A stretch of 64,000 nt of DNA, taken from NCBI GenBank assembly GCA_016839555.1, contig JAEOUA010000007.1, positions 248,001-312,000 on the forward strand. The letters run 5' to 3'. Made by a program: the position numbers and the translations under genes. The number at the start of each line of letters is the position of its first letter. The stretch's first letter is position 1. The notes under the pieces are model-generated. The model worked only from the letters and a program-made list of their open reading frames with translations, did no database searches and was not told the DNA's origin. Origin of the DNA: Promethearchaeota archaeon. GTDB taxonomy: Archaea; Asgardarchaeota; Lokiarchaeia; Sigyniarchaeales; SOKP01. Of the stretch, positions 56,183 through 64,000 are shown in pieces.

Positions 56183-57067
56183 CTAAACTTTATTTATTTT
56201 TTTTTCTTTCTTTTCTAAGTATTCACGATATTCGTCTTGATGCTTTCGATAATATTCTCGATACATCTCTTCAAGTCTCTCTTCAGATGCAACTTTATAT
56301 CTAATTTTTTCTTCTAATCCATCTTCAAAAAATCTATTTTTCTTATATTTTACTGCGGGAATTCCATGATATATCCATCCGTCTTCTAATTGTTGCTCTA
56401 CTGTTGTAAGCGACCATGAACTTAAAACCGCATTTTTTCCTATATGGGTTCCGGGCATTACTACGGAATGAGTACCGATTCTTACATTATCTTCAATAAT
56501 TGTTTTTCTTATAATTAATAAATTTCCTATAATCACAGAAGATTGGATATGGGATGCTTGACCAACTACTACATTATCTCCAAATTCTATGAATTCTGTA
56601 TCCACCCATCCCTCAAAAAGAGAATTAGAAAATTTGGTTTTTACCCCAAACATTTTAAAACAGATATTATCTAAAAAAGGAAAAGGGAATTTATGTGCTA
56701 ACCATACAGGCCATCGTTTTATAGTATTTCGAATACACCAGTATCGATAGTCTTTATCTTTTTTATGTCTCAAAAATGTACCTTCTCTCGGTTTATGTAA
56801 GGCATTTGCAAGAATTAATATACCTTTAGCAAAAATTAATGAGAATAATACAAGTTCTACATACCAAAGGAATGTAAAAACAGGAAGATAAATATAAAAA
56901 TGAATAGGGCGATCCCAGCGCCAGGCCCATTTCCAATAAAGCCAAAATTGTAGTAAAATAGGCAAAAAACTTATCCATATCAAAAAAATATATAATAAAA
57001 TATACCGCTTTTTAGGTAAAATTGTTGGTGTAAATGGCCCGACTCTCATGCTTGTAGGTACAGACAT
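56183..57067 (-). CDS. Membrane-anchored left-handed beta-helix protein C (triplet copy 1, gene 3)
   Basis: A 294-aa protein with the same plan as C': MRVGPFTPTILPKKRYI, two membrane helices (about 24-50 and 60-90), LHKPREGTFLRHKKDKDYR, WCIRNTIKRWPVWLAHKF, and a beta-helix (about 160-255) with WVDTEFIEFGDNVVVGQAS, VVMPGTHIGKNAVL, WIYHGIPAVKYKK. A charged C-terminal tail (EYREYLEKKEKKINKV) is longer than in C'. 51 bp downstream of protein B. Confidence 0.7.
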   Translation of the reverse strand: MSVPTSMRVGPFTPTILPKKRYILLYIFLIWISFLPILLQFWLYWKWAWRWDRPIHFYIYLPVFTFLWYVELVLFSLIFAKGILILANALHKPREGTFLRHKKDKDYRYWCIRNTIKRWPVWLAHKFPFPFLDNICFKMFGVKTKFSNSLFEGWVDTEFIEFGDNVVVGQASHIQSSVIIGNLLIIRKTIIEDNVRIGTHSVVMPGTHIGKNAVLSSWSLTTVEQQLEDGWIYHGIPAVKYKKNRFFEDGLEEKIRYKVASEERLEEMYREYYRKHQDEYREYLEKKEKKINKV

Positions 57068-57118
57068 TTTTAACTCAACTAATAAGTTTTTTTATATTTT
57101 ATATTTTGAATTATTTTC

Positions 57119-58081
57119 TTAGTTTTGATCTTCATCGTTCTTACTAGTTACTTTTTCTTTTAATTCTTCTTCAATATTAACCTTATGTTTCACGATTTTT
57201 TCTTTATCATAGTCTACATGCTTTTTTGAGATTACATCTCTTCTTTCTAATGCATATTCATTTGGCTTTAATTTTCGAGCGGGTATCCCAGCGTACACCC
57301 ATCGAGGTTCGATCATCTGATTAAACAATGTGCACGTCGCGGCTCCAGTTACAGATTCCTTTCCTACAATTGTACCCGGGGCAATTGTAGATTCTCCCCC
57401 AATTACAGTATGATCATCAAGGATTACTTTTTTAATAATAAGATACTTCCCAACCACCATTGAACTCATTACTACTGCTCCTTGACCGACCATCACCCTC
57501 CTACCGAACTCCACAAATTCAATATCGCACCATGCATCTAAAAGATGACTAGAATTATCTATATTGATACCAAACCATTTAAAGGCAAACACATCCACCC
57601 AAGGGAGTGGCCAATTGTTCATCAACCAAATAACAAGTTTCTTAATTTCTATTCGTAAACACCAGAATTCAAAATCATTATCCCCTAATTCTGCTTTAAA
57701 AATACCTTCTTTTGGTTTGTGAATCAAATTTACAATTATTAAGATTAATTTACTCATTAAAAGACATCCAAACGTGAAGATTGTAAATATGGCAAAAATA
57801 TGTGCGGGAAGTAGACAGAAGAATATTACTAAATCGAAAGTCTGTTTTCTATAGAAGTAAATTAATAAATTTCGATCAAAAAAAGTCCAGAAATAAAGAA
57901 GGCTCATGATTCCCGAAATCCAGATGATTGGGATATAAACAATGAGAAATTTTAAATTGATCCGAGAGATGGCGCTCGAGGTCACGAAATCAATGATACA
58001 TTCGTCGTCATCCTCATCCTTAGCGGAGTTTTTATTTTCATTATTATCTTCATTATCAGTTAATTCTTTACCATTATTCAT
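57119..58081 (-). CDS. Membrane-anchored left-handed beta-helix protein B (triplet copy 1, gene 2)
   Basis: A 320-aa protein. Acidic N-terminus (ELTDNEDNNENKNSAKDEDD), two or three membrane helices (about 45-70, 80-115), linker IHKPKEGIFKAELGDNDFEF, then WCLRIEIKKLVIWLMNNWPLP and a beta-helix (about 175-275): WCDIEFVEFGRRVMVGQGA, IAPGTIVGKESVTG, WVYAGIPARKLKPNEY. Paralog of B'. Gene A ends 7 bp before its start. Confidence 0.7.
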   Translation of the reverse strand: MNNGKELTDNEDNNENKNSAKDEDDDECIIDFVTSSAISRINLKFLIVYIPIIWISGIMSLLYFWTFFDRNLLIYFYRKQTFDLVIFFCLLPAHIFAIFTIFTFGCLLMSKLILIIVNLIHKPKEGIFKAELGDNDFEFWCLRIEIKKLVIWLMNNWPLPWVDVFAFKWFGINIDNSSHLLDAWCDIEFVEFGRRVMVGQGAVVMSSMVVGKYLIIKKVILDDHTVIGGESTIAPGTIVGKESVTGAATCTLFNQMIEPRWVYAGIPARKLKPNEYALERRDVISKKHVDYDKEKIVKHKVNIEEELKEKVTSKNDEDQN

Positions 58082-58088
58082 TTCTTAT

Positions 58089-58988
58089 TCACTTCTTTGA
58101 GTTTTGTTTATTGTCTTCATATTTTTGATATAGGTTATCTGCTTTTTTAAGATCCTCATCGCTAACTTTTAAATATTCTTTTAATTTTCTTTTAAATAGC
58201 CGACGTATGGGCATCCCGAAATAATAATAATCTCCTTTATTTTCAGTAAATTTTAAGGCTGCCCCTAAAGGAAAAATATAACTATTATCTTTTAATTTAG
58301 TTCCCGGTGCTATTGGGGCTTCTGGGCCTACTGTACAATTATCTCCTAATCTTATCTTGAAATAATATACATTTCCGAAAATGCCCTCTACGAGGTGGCT
58401 TGCTAAAGCTGCATTTGGAGCCAGATAGCAATTTCTCCCCGTATCTACAAATTTTTCTCCTAAAATTTCTTCTTCAATAGTAGTTCCTTTTCCATAATTT
58501 GTCGCTCCAATAAAGTTAAAAACCCAGGTAAACAACCAAGGAAAAAGGCCCTTCATAACCGCATTTTTAGGATATTTTAAGATAAAAGAACGGATATGAT
58601 ACAAATTTAATGTCTTACTGGGGATATTTCTGGGAATTATACCTTCTTTTGAAGGTACAATTCTTTCACTTACCCAATACCAAAATTTAGTAACCATTGC
58701 AGCTATAAGTATATGCAAAATATAAGAAAATATAAGGACTAATGGAAAACTTAGAAATGATATGAGGGGGTCTAATTCTGTAAAAAGCGTTATAAAATTG
58801 TCTGTTTCTAAACAATAGGGTAAGAAGTAGAAAAAAATATAAAAGAAAAATAATAATCCGGGAATCGCCCAAGAGAGAAAATAACAGGAGATAAATCCCA
58901 GAGCGCACCATTGAAATTTCCAAGATGGCTCTTCTTTTGTTATCTCTTCTTGGTCTTTTTCTGGCTTCAGTTTTTTACTTTTATTCAA
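58089..58988 (-). CDS. Membrane-anchored left-handed beta-helix protein A (triplet copy 1, gene 1)
   Basis: A 299-aa protein, lead gene of the first triplet. Charged N-terminus, membrane helices at about 28-60 and 70-105, PRNIPSKTLNLYHIRSFILK shared with A', then a beta-helix (about 165-255): GKGTTIEEEILG, VGPEAPIAPGTKLKDNSYIF, YYYFGMPIRRLF. A 279-bp spacer upstream (58989-59267) should carry the promoter. Function unknown. Confidence 0.7.
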   Translation of the reverse strand: MNKSKKLKPEKDQEEITKEEPSWKFQWCALGFISCYFLSWAIPGLLFFFYIFFYFLPYCLETDNFITLFTELDPLISFLSFPLVLIFSYILHILIAAMVTKFWYWVSERIVPSKEGIIPRNIPSKTLNLYHIRSFILKYPKNAVMKGLFPWLFTWVFNFIGATNYGKGTTIEEEILGEKFVDTGRNCYLAPNAALASHLVEGIFGNVYYFKIRLGDNCTVGPEAPIAPGTKLKDNSYIFPLGAALKFTENKGDYYYFGMPIRRLFKRKLKEYLKVSDEDLKKADNLYQKYEDNKQNSKK

Positions 58989-59267
58989 GATGATTCACTT
59001 TTTTAATGAAAAGGATAATTTATTATAAATTTTGATGAAAAACCATCATTAATTAATTATATAACTTCATACTCTTTATTTTATAAGATATACTTCAGTT
59101 TATAATAATTTTCCTATCTTTTTTTATTTATATAGGGATATTTTTTATTTTATAATGATGTGTTAATAATAAATAACTTAAATCTATAAAATAATGTATG
59201 AAATATAATTTCAAAAACATTTAAATCTTATTTGATAAAAAAAATTATTACTACTTAGAAAATAATC
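58989..59267. promoter_or_regulatory. Divergent promoter region of triplet operon and ribonucleotide reductase
   Basis: 279-bp AT-rich spacer between gene A (minus) and the nrdJ-like gene (plus). TATA-like runs are present toward both starts. No RNA gene recognised. Confidence 0.35.
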
Positions 59268-61514
59268 ATGACGAAAAATAAAAGTTCTTTTACCTTATCC
59301 GATCTGTATCCAAAATATGTAATTAATAGCAAAGGTGAGAAAAAATCCTTTGATGAGTCTAAAATAGCTTCGGTCTTAAATAAAGAAACTGGATTAGATA
59401 TGCATATCGCGGAAAAAGTAGCTGAAGATGTATTAAGAAAAATTATTGGATTAGGGGTTGAGGAAATAACTACTAATTATTTAAGGGAATTAGTATGCGT
59501 TGAATTAACCCAGCGTGGAATGAATAAATATCGGAATCTATTTGCTCGAGCTATCAACTTGGAAGATATCAGTTTCAAGTTGGATAAATCATTTGTAGAA
59601 CAATATAAAGCAAAAAATCCCGATTGGGGTCCATTGGGCTATTTTACCTATAAAAGAACTTATGCTCGAATCATCGAGGAAGAGAATCGAAAAGAAGAAT
59701 TTTGGGAAACTCTTAAGAGGGTAGTAGAGGGGTGTTATTCTATCCAAAAAGAACATTGTAAAAAATTAAGCCTACCATGGATTGAAGAAAAAGCACAGAA
59801 ATCTGCACAAGAAATGTGGAAAAAGATATGGAACTTTAAAATGACCCCCCCAGGAAGGGGTTTTTGGATGATGGGAACAGAATTCATAAATCGTCATGGT
59901 TCTATGGCACTTAATAATTGCGGTTTTGCCTCTACGGCTGATATTGATTTAAAATACTCAAAAGCATTTGAATTTGTGATGGACGCTCTAATGCTAGGAG
60001 TAGGAGTGGGATTTGATACAAAAGGGGCGGGAAAACTCACTATTAAAAAGCCTCAAGAAGGTCATTTTGATTATACTATTCCAGATAGTAGAGAAGGATG
60101 GGTGGAAGCCCTTAGATTAATATTAGAAGCTTATTTCATCGGAAAACAAATTCCAAAATATGATTTTTCTGAGATTCGACCTACAGGGGCACCAATTAGA
60201 GGGTTTGGCGGTATTGCTTCAGGACCAGGCCCCTTAAAAGAAATGCTTAAAGATATTCAACAATTATTAGAAAAAAGAATTGATCAACCAATTACATCAT
60301 TAGATATCCTTGATATTATGAATTATATTGGGAGATGCGTTGTTGCCGGAAATGTTAGAAGGTCTGCCGAAATTGCTTTAGGAGATCCAGCAGATTTCGA
60401 CTTTATTACCAGTAAACAAGATAAGCATAAATTATATTCTCACAGATGGGCTAGTAATAATAGTATTTTTGCTTATAAGGGATTAGATTATTCTTTTATC
60501 GCAGATCAGATTGCGGTGAATGGCGAACCAGGTGTTTTCTGGCTGGAAAATGCGAGAGCATTCTCACGAATGAAAGAAGCTCCAGATTATAAAGATAAAA
60601 AGGCAGCTGGGGTAAACCCGTGTGGAGAACAGACTTTGGAATCATTTGAATTGTGTTGCCTTGTAGAAACCTTTCCATCTCGGCATGAATCTTATGAAGA
60701 ATATCAGGAAACACTAAAATATGCGTATCTCTATGCAAAATCAGTCACTTTAGTCAACACTCATTGGAAAGAAACTAATGCTGTGATGCTAAAAAATAGA
60801 AGAATGGGAATATCTCAAACAGGAATAATTGAAGCGTTTGTAAAGCATGGAAGACACACTATGTTAGAATGGTGTGATAAAGGTTATAATTATTTAAAAC
60901 AATTAGACGAAACCTATTCAGACTGGCTATGTGTTCCTAAGTCCATTAAATTGACCACTATAAAACCCAGCGGGACCGTGAGCATTTTAGCAGGAGTAAC
61001 TCCAGGGATCCATTATCCTCATTCAGAATATTATATCCGAAGAGTAAGAGTTTCCAGCAATTCCGATTTAATACAACCTTTAAAAGAGGCAGGATATCCG
61101 ATATATAATGATAAATACTCAAATAATTCAGTTGTCGTGGAATTTCCTATTCATGAAGAAAATTTCGATCGAGGAAAAGATCATGTATCTATTTGGGAGC
61201 AAGCAGAAAATGCTGCAGCATATCAAAAATATTGGTCCGATAATCAAGTTTCTATCACAATTACCTTCAAACCAGAAGAGGTGAAAGAGATTCAATATGT
61301 GCTTGAATGCTATGAAGACAAACTAAAAGCTGTGAGCTTTTTACCTCTCAAGGAACATGGCTATGAACAAGCCCCTTATGAGAAAATCACCAAAGAAGAA
61401 TATGAAAGAAGAATATCAGAGGCGAAACCTCTTAATTTAAAAAAGACAGCAGATAAAGCCATAGGTGAAAAATTTTGCGACAGCGATACCTGCGAATATG
61501 ATTATACTCAATGA
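59268..61514 (+). CDS. nrdJ: Adenosylcobalamin-dependent (class II) ribonucleotide reductase
   Basis: A 748-aa single-chain enzyme that reduces ribonucleotides to deoxyribonucleotides with cobalamin as radical source; works without oxygen. N-terminal ATP-cone-like region (about 1-110), then the RTPR barrel with PPGRGFWMMGTEF, LNNCGFAS, NPCGEQTLESFELCCLVE (radical Cys) and the C-terminal redox pair CDSDTC (Cys pair separated by four residues). Length close to Lactobacillus-type triphosphate reductase (739 aa). Suggests a need for B12, in line with the radical SAM/B12 gene at 30.8 kb. No intein is present. Confidence 0.9.
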   Translation: MTKNKSSFTLSDLYPKYVINSKGEKKSFDESKIASVLNKETGLDMHIAEKVAEDVLRKIIGLGVEEITTNYLRELVCVELTQRGMNKYRNLFARAINLEDISFKLDKSFVEQYKAKNPDWGPLGYFTYKRTYARIIEEENRKEEFWETLKRVVEGCYSIQKEHCKKLSLPWIEEKAQKSAQEMWKKIWNFKMTPPGRGFWMMGTEFINRHGSMALNNCGFASTADIDLKYSKAFEFVMDALMLGVGVGFDTKGAGKLTIKKPQEGHFDYTIPDSREGWVEALRLILEAYFIGKQIPKYDFSEIRPTGAPIRGFGGIASGPGPLKEMLKDIQQLLEKRIDQPITSLDILDIMNYIGRCVVAGNVRRSAEIALGDPADFDFITSKQDKHKLYSHRWASNNSIFAYKGLDYSFIADQIAVNGEPGVFWLENARAFSRMKEAPDYKDKKAAGVNPCGEQTLESFELCCLVETFPSRHESYEEYQETLKYAYLYAKSVTLVNTHWKETNAVMLKNRRMGISQTGIIEAFVKHGRHTMLEWCDKGYNYLKQLDETYSDWLCVPKSIKLTTIKPSGTVSILAGVTPGIHYPHSEYYIRRVRVSSNSDLIQPLKEAGYPIYNDKYSNNSVVVEFPIHEENFDRGKDHVSIWEQAENAAAYQKYWSDNQVSITITFKPEEVKEIQYVLECYEDKLKAVSFLPLKEHGYEQAPYEKITKEEYERRISEAKPLNLKKTADKAIGEKFCDSDTCEYDYTQ

Positions 61515-61682
61515 TTAAAATTATTGTTAATAAAGCATAACAATCATTTTTAAAATTTCACAATCATATTATTTCTTTAACTAATTAATCAAAATTTTCA
61601 TAAGAAAATTAAAAAACAAAAAATTATAAATTGGTATATAAAAATATTTTAATTAGAAAAAAAAATAAAAGAGTTGATTATT

Positions 61683-62696
61683 GTGGCGAAAGATAAAGAG
61701 AAAGAAGAAAAAAAAGAAGAAAAAGAATCGAAGAAACCTGAAGAGAAGAAAGAAATCGATTTAGAGAATCTGGAACAATATTCTGTGAGAAAATTACGTA
61801 GTATCGCTAAGGATAACAATATTAGCATCCCTTCGGGCTCGAATAAGGAGGAGATTATTCGAATTATTCAAGAAGGAACTGGAATTATAGAGATCCCGGA
61901 GGATTACGTATACAAGGACATAAAAGTGGAGTTTTGGCGAACAAGGCTTCACGACGAGGAGCTTGGCATTCATCAGCAAATGAAATATGAGGCGAAGACC
62001 CGTTGGTTTTCAAAAAGTTTTGATATCGAAGGAAAAGTCTCTTTTGATGGAGAAGAAGCATATATCATTGCATTTAATAAAGAGGAATGGAATGAAGGAT
62101 GGGAAGATAATGAGGAGCCTACTCGGCTCAGACTACGTCTCTTTACCATTTTAGAAGAATCATTGGAAAGTAGACCTGAAGGAGGTAATTATAAAGGGGG
62201 AATAGAATTAAGTATTGCGCATTCTATATTACAAAGCTATGAAGTAAAGCGTCCATCACCAGTATTTTTTATACAACTACCCAAAGACAATCGATTAATA
62301 AAAATTGTAAGAGCACGGAGACTAATAGGTACAAGGTGGACATGGCCAATACTGCCTGAAGAAAAAGAAGATAAGTTTCAAATGATAACAGCGATGGGTA
62401 AGGTAGGCTTAGGTAGAAATTACGATATTTCAATCGGAGATAAAAAGATTGCTCGCATTGACGGCCAACGTATTCAGAAAGAATTTGAAATCCAAATCTA
62501 TGATAAAGATTACTCTGAAGATGATACTTTTATTCACCAACTAATACTTTTTGCTTGTGCATGTAATTTTATGCAAGATTGTGAAGACATGATCGATGCT
62601 CTTTATAAAGATATGAAGAACACAGGCACCTCAGATTACAAAATTCCAAAATCGGAGAATGATTTATTCCGAAACCCAAGAATGATGAGGAGATAA
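61683..62696 (+). CDS. SAP-like domain plus tubby/LURP-one-like protein
   Basis: A 337-aa protein from GTG 61683 (TTG 61674 possible). The N-terminus is Lys/Glu-rich (about 1-35), then a short SAP/Rho-N-like helical module YSVRKLRSIAKDNNISIPSG (about 45-75). The C-terminal two-thirds have alternating beta strands with RRLIGTRWTWPILP, FQMITAMGKVGLGRNYD and KIARIDGQRIQKEFEIQIYD, ending in helix FIHQLILFACACNFM. That last part resembles the tubby/LURP-one (phospholipid scramblase-related) barrel with its central helix, by eye. Membrane-lipid or nucleic-acid binding are both open. Confidence 0.5.
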   Translation: MAKDKEKEEKKEEKESKKPEEKKEIDLENLEQYSVRKLRSIAKDNNISIPSGSNKEEIIRIIQEGTGIIEIPEDYVYKDIKVEFWRTRLHDEELGIHQQMKYEAKTRWFSKSFDIEGKVSFDGEEAYIIAFNKEEWNEGWEDNEEPTRLRLRLFTILEESLESRPEGGNYKGGIELSIAHSILQSYEVKRPSPVFFIQLPKDNRLIKIVRARRLIGTRWTWPILPEEKEDKFQMITAMGKVGLGRNYDISIGDKKIARIDGQRIQKEFEIQIYDKDYSEDDTFIHQLILFACACNFMQDCEDMIDALYKDMKNTGTSDYKIPKSENDLFRNPRMMRR

Positions 62697-62839
62697 TACT
62701 CAAATCAAAGTATTTTAATTTTAAATAAGTTTATTTTTTCTCTTCTTTTATTTTAATTTTAAATGCCCGGATAATTCTCTAGGATTCATAAGATTTAATA
62801 TTGTTTTTTATTTGATTAGATAGTTCTATACCTTAAAAC

Positions 62840-63013
62840 TTAATAATTTCTTGATCTTTCAAAAATCCCTCCACAGACTGCTAGTATTGCTCCACAAGCG
62901 ATAAGCCCAATACCGAACAAAGTAAAAATCCCTCCTACAACAAAGATTACTATAATCCCAATTATAATTATGATTATACCAATAATTAATCCTAAGATTT
63001 TAAAAGTTTCCAC
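62840..63013 (-). CDS. Small two-helix membrane protein (57 aa)
   Basis: A 57-residue frame from GTG 63013: METFKILGLIIGIIIIIIG, then a Gly-rich second helix (VVGGIFTLFGIGLIACGAI) and a short polar end (FERSRNY). Two helices, no signal sequence. Lies between the SAP-type gene and a 257-aa membrane protein on the same strand as the latter, about 180 bp after its stop, so possibly co-transcribed. Confidence 0.45.
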   Translation of the reverse strand: METFKILGLIIGIIIIIIGIIVIFVVGGIFTLFGIGLIACGAILAVCGGIFERSRNY

Positions 63014-63195
63014 ACCTCATTTATATTTTTTAAATAATACTTTTTTAGTAAAGAGAATATTCAAATGTTTCTACAAACTCACCTAATATTTTTTTCAAAT
63101 ATAAAAAGAAGAGCTAATTAAAATCAAAAATTATAAAAAATTGAAAGAAAAAAATCAATAAAATAAAAGAATTTAAGCTTTCTATATTATCTTTT

Positions 63196-63969
63196 TCAAC
63201 CTACATTTAGCTTTTTCCATTCAATGTAGCCTTTGGTTTCTTTTCCTTTATACATCGCATTATTTCCGGTTTTCTTTTTATATACTTTTCGTAATTGTTT
63301 TTCGCTCATTTCTTTCAATTGTTCTCTCCTTATTAGCTCTTCAACTTCTTCTTCCTCTTCTATTCTTTTAATTTGTTTCACTATGAAATACACGCCGTGG
63401 TTCCAAAAGACGAATACAAGAAATACTATGATTATCCAAATAAATCCAAAAACTCCTATATCCACAAGCCATTTCCATACGATTCTATGACCAAACAAGA
63501 ATTTAAATCCTTCTTTTATTGCGTCTGAAAGCTCCGGAATAAATCCAAGAAGAAGAAAAAATGTAGCAATCGAGGCGCCTATAATCACCACTCCGATTAG
63601 CCATCTCAATAGAGCATAATCTTCATATTTCTTAGCCACTTCCCGATCCTTAAAAAGAGCTTTACATATTGTAAGCATACCTCCGCGGAAAGCAGCATAA
63701 AAAAGTACGATGAGTAGTACATGCCCAGTAACGATACCAGTAATGATGGCTATAATATACCCTACATGGAGTTCTAATAATTCTTGAAATAATCCTTGTT
63801 CTATCATATTTTTTATGATATAGACCCAAACACCCACCACAATAAAAATTGTACATATAATAGTGCAAAAATAAAACGTTTTGGCGATTGCGAGGTCCCA
63901 GCGGCTATATTTATGCAGAGGATCTTCTGCCAGTTTTGGAGCTCGCCTTGTTCTTCTCCCTCGTGCCAT
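63196..63969 (-). CDS. Four-helix membrane protein with basic N-terminus
   Basis: A 257-aa protein. The N-terminus is Arg-rich (MARGRRTRRAPKLAEDPLHK), followed by four membrane helices (about 30-52, 68-92, 120-142, 165-190) and a charged helical C-terminal tail (IKRIEEEEEVEELIRREQ; about 195-257). No family recognised. Function unknown; stop of the gene is 182 bp from the small membrane protein. Confidence 0.6.
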   Translation of the reverse strand: MARGRRTRRAPKLAEDPLHKYSRWDLAIAKTFYFCTIICTIFIVVGVWVYIIKNMIEQGLFQELLELHVGYIIAIITGIVTGHVLLIVLFYAAFRGGMLTICKALFKDREVAKKYEDYALLRWLIGVVIIGASIATFFLLLGFIPELSDAIKEGFKFLFGHRIVWKWLVDIGVFGFIWIIIVFLVFVFWNHGVYFIVKQIKRIEEEEEVEELIRREQLKEMSEKQLRKVYKKKTGNNAMYKGKETKGYIEWKKLNVG

Positions 63970-64000
63970 TTTTAAATTACCCTACGATATTTTTTCTAAA

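Noticed and set aside
47942..61514. Intein in RtcB or the ribonucleotide reductase
   Set aside because: Both families often carry inteins in archaea, but each frame here has the normal length and uninterrupted motifs.
1..64000. CRISPR arrays, insertion sequences, rRNA or tRNA genes
   Set aside because: No regularly spaced direct repeats, transposase-like frames, or structured GC-rich RNA genes were found; the only large repeat is the duplicated beta-helix operon.

Overview
The window is strongly A/T-rich, gene-dense DNA with short AT-only spacers, several GTG/TTG starts, TATA-like boxes and few Shine-Dalgarno sequences. Archaeal-type genes (RtcB ligase, long-form HisG, zinc-ribbon membrane proteins, CdhC-like and CooC-like proteins, CCG-domain Fe-S proteins, B12-dependent ribonucleotide reductase) point to an anaerobic archaeon. 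The mix of these with eukaryote-flavoured families (a 3-ketodihydrosphingosine-reductase-like SDR, leucine-rich repeats, a tubby/LURP-like protein) fits best with an Asgard archaeon of the Lokiarchaeia type. That placement is an inference from gene content. No rRNA, tRNA, transposase or CRISPR array was seen.

Layout. 1-12.9 kb: the edge of a FAD-linked oxidase, a geranylgeranyl-reductase/FixC-like flavoprotein with a FixX-like ferredoxin, two SDR enzymes, a VOC protein, a large propeller membrane protein, a coiled-coil protein, and a drug/metabolite-type transporter fused to an Lrp/AsnC ligand-binding (RAM) domain beside a free RAM domain. 13-32 kb: a DUF6125-like protein, a CCG-type Fe-S protein, a HEAT/LRR protein, an acetolactate-synthase-family TPP enzyme, two transporters, a glycyl radical enzyme with an SCP2-like protein, DUF998 and TspO-like membrane proteins, a thioredoxin-like protein, a zinc alcohol dehydrogenase, a TatD nuclease-like hydrolase and a B12-binding radical SAM protein. 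32-41 kb: a redox island with an SCP2-like/FAD-oxidase/CCG operon, a truncated CdhC-like protein followed by a CooC-type ATPase, and an SCP2-like gene followed by two HgdB-type (2-hydroxyacyl-CoA dehydratase/benzoyl-CoA reductase family) subunits. 41-50 kb: three zinc-ribbon membrane proteins and two tiny zinc ribbons around glutamate dehydrogenase and hisG-hisD, then RtcB and a broken DUF6512-like gene. 50-59 kb: an acyl-CoA synthetase, a DUF1295 membrane reductase and, most strikingly, two tandem copies of a three-gene operon of membrane-anchored left-handed beta-helix proteins. 59-64 kb: class II ribonucleotide reductase, a SAP plus tubby/LURP-like protein and two membrane proteins.

How they fit. 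Lipid and acyl-CoA chemistry recurs (isoprenoid reductase-like flavoprotein, KDSR-like SDR, acyl-CoA synthetase, DUF1295, three SCP2-like proteins). So do oxygen-sensitive enzymes (glycyl radical, CCG/HdrD, HgdB, radical SAM, CooC), consistent with anaerobic fermentation or acyl-CoA degradation. The best candidates for something undescribed are the duplicated beta-helix triplet, which looks like a split version of the terminal domain of Pls-type peptide synthetases, and the CdhC-fragment/CooC pair.
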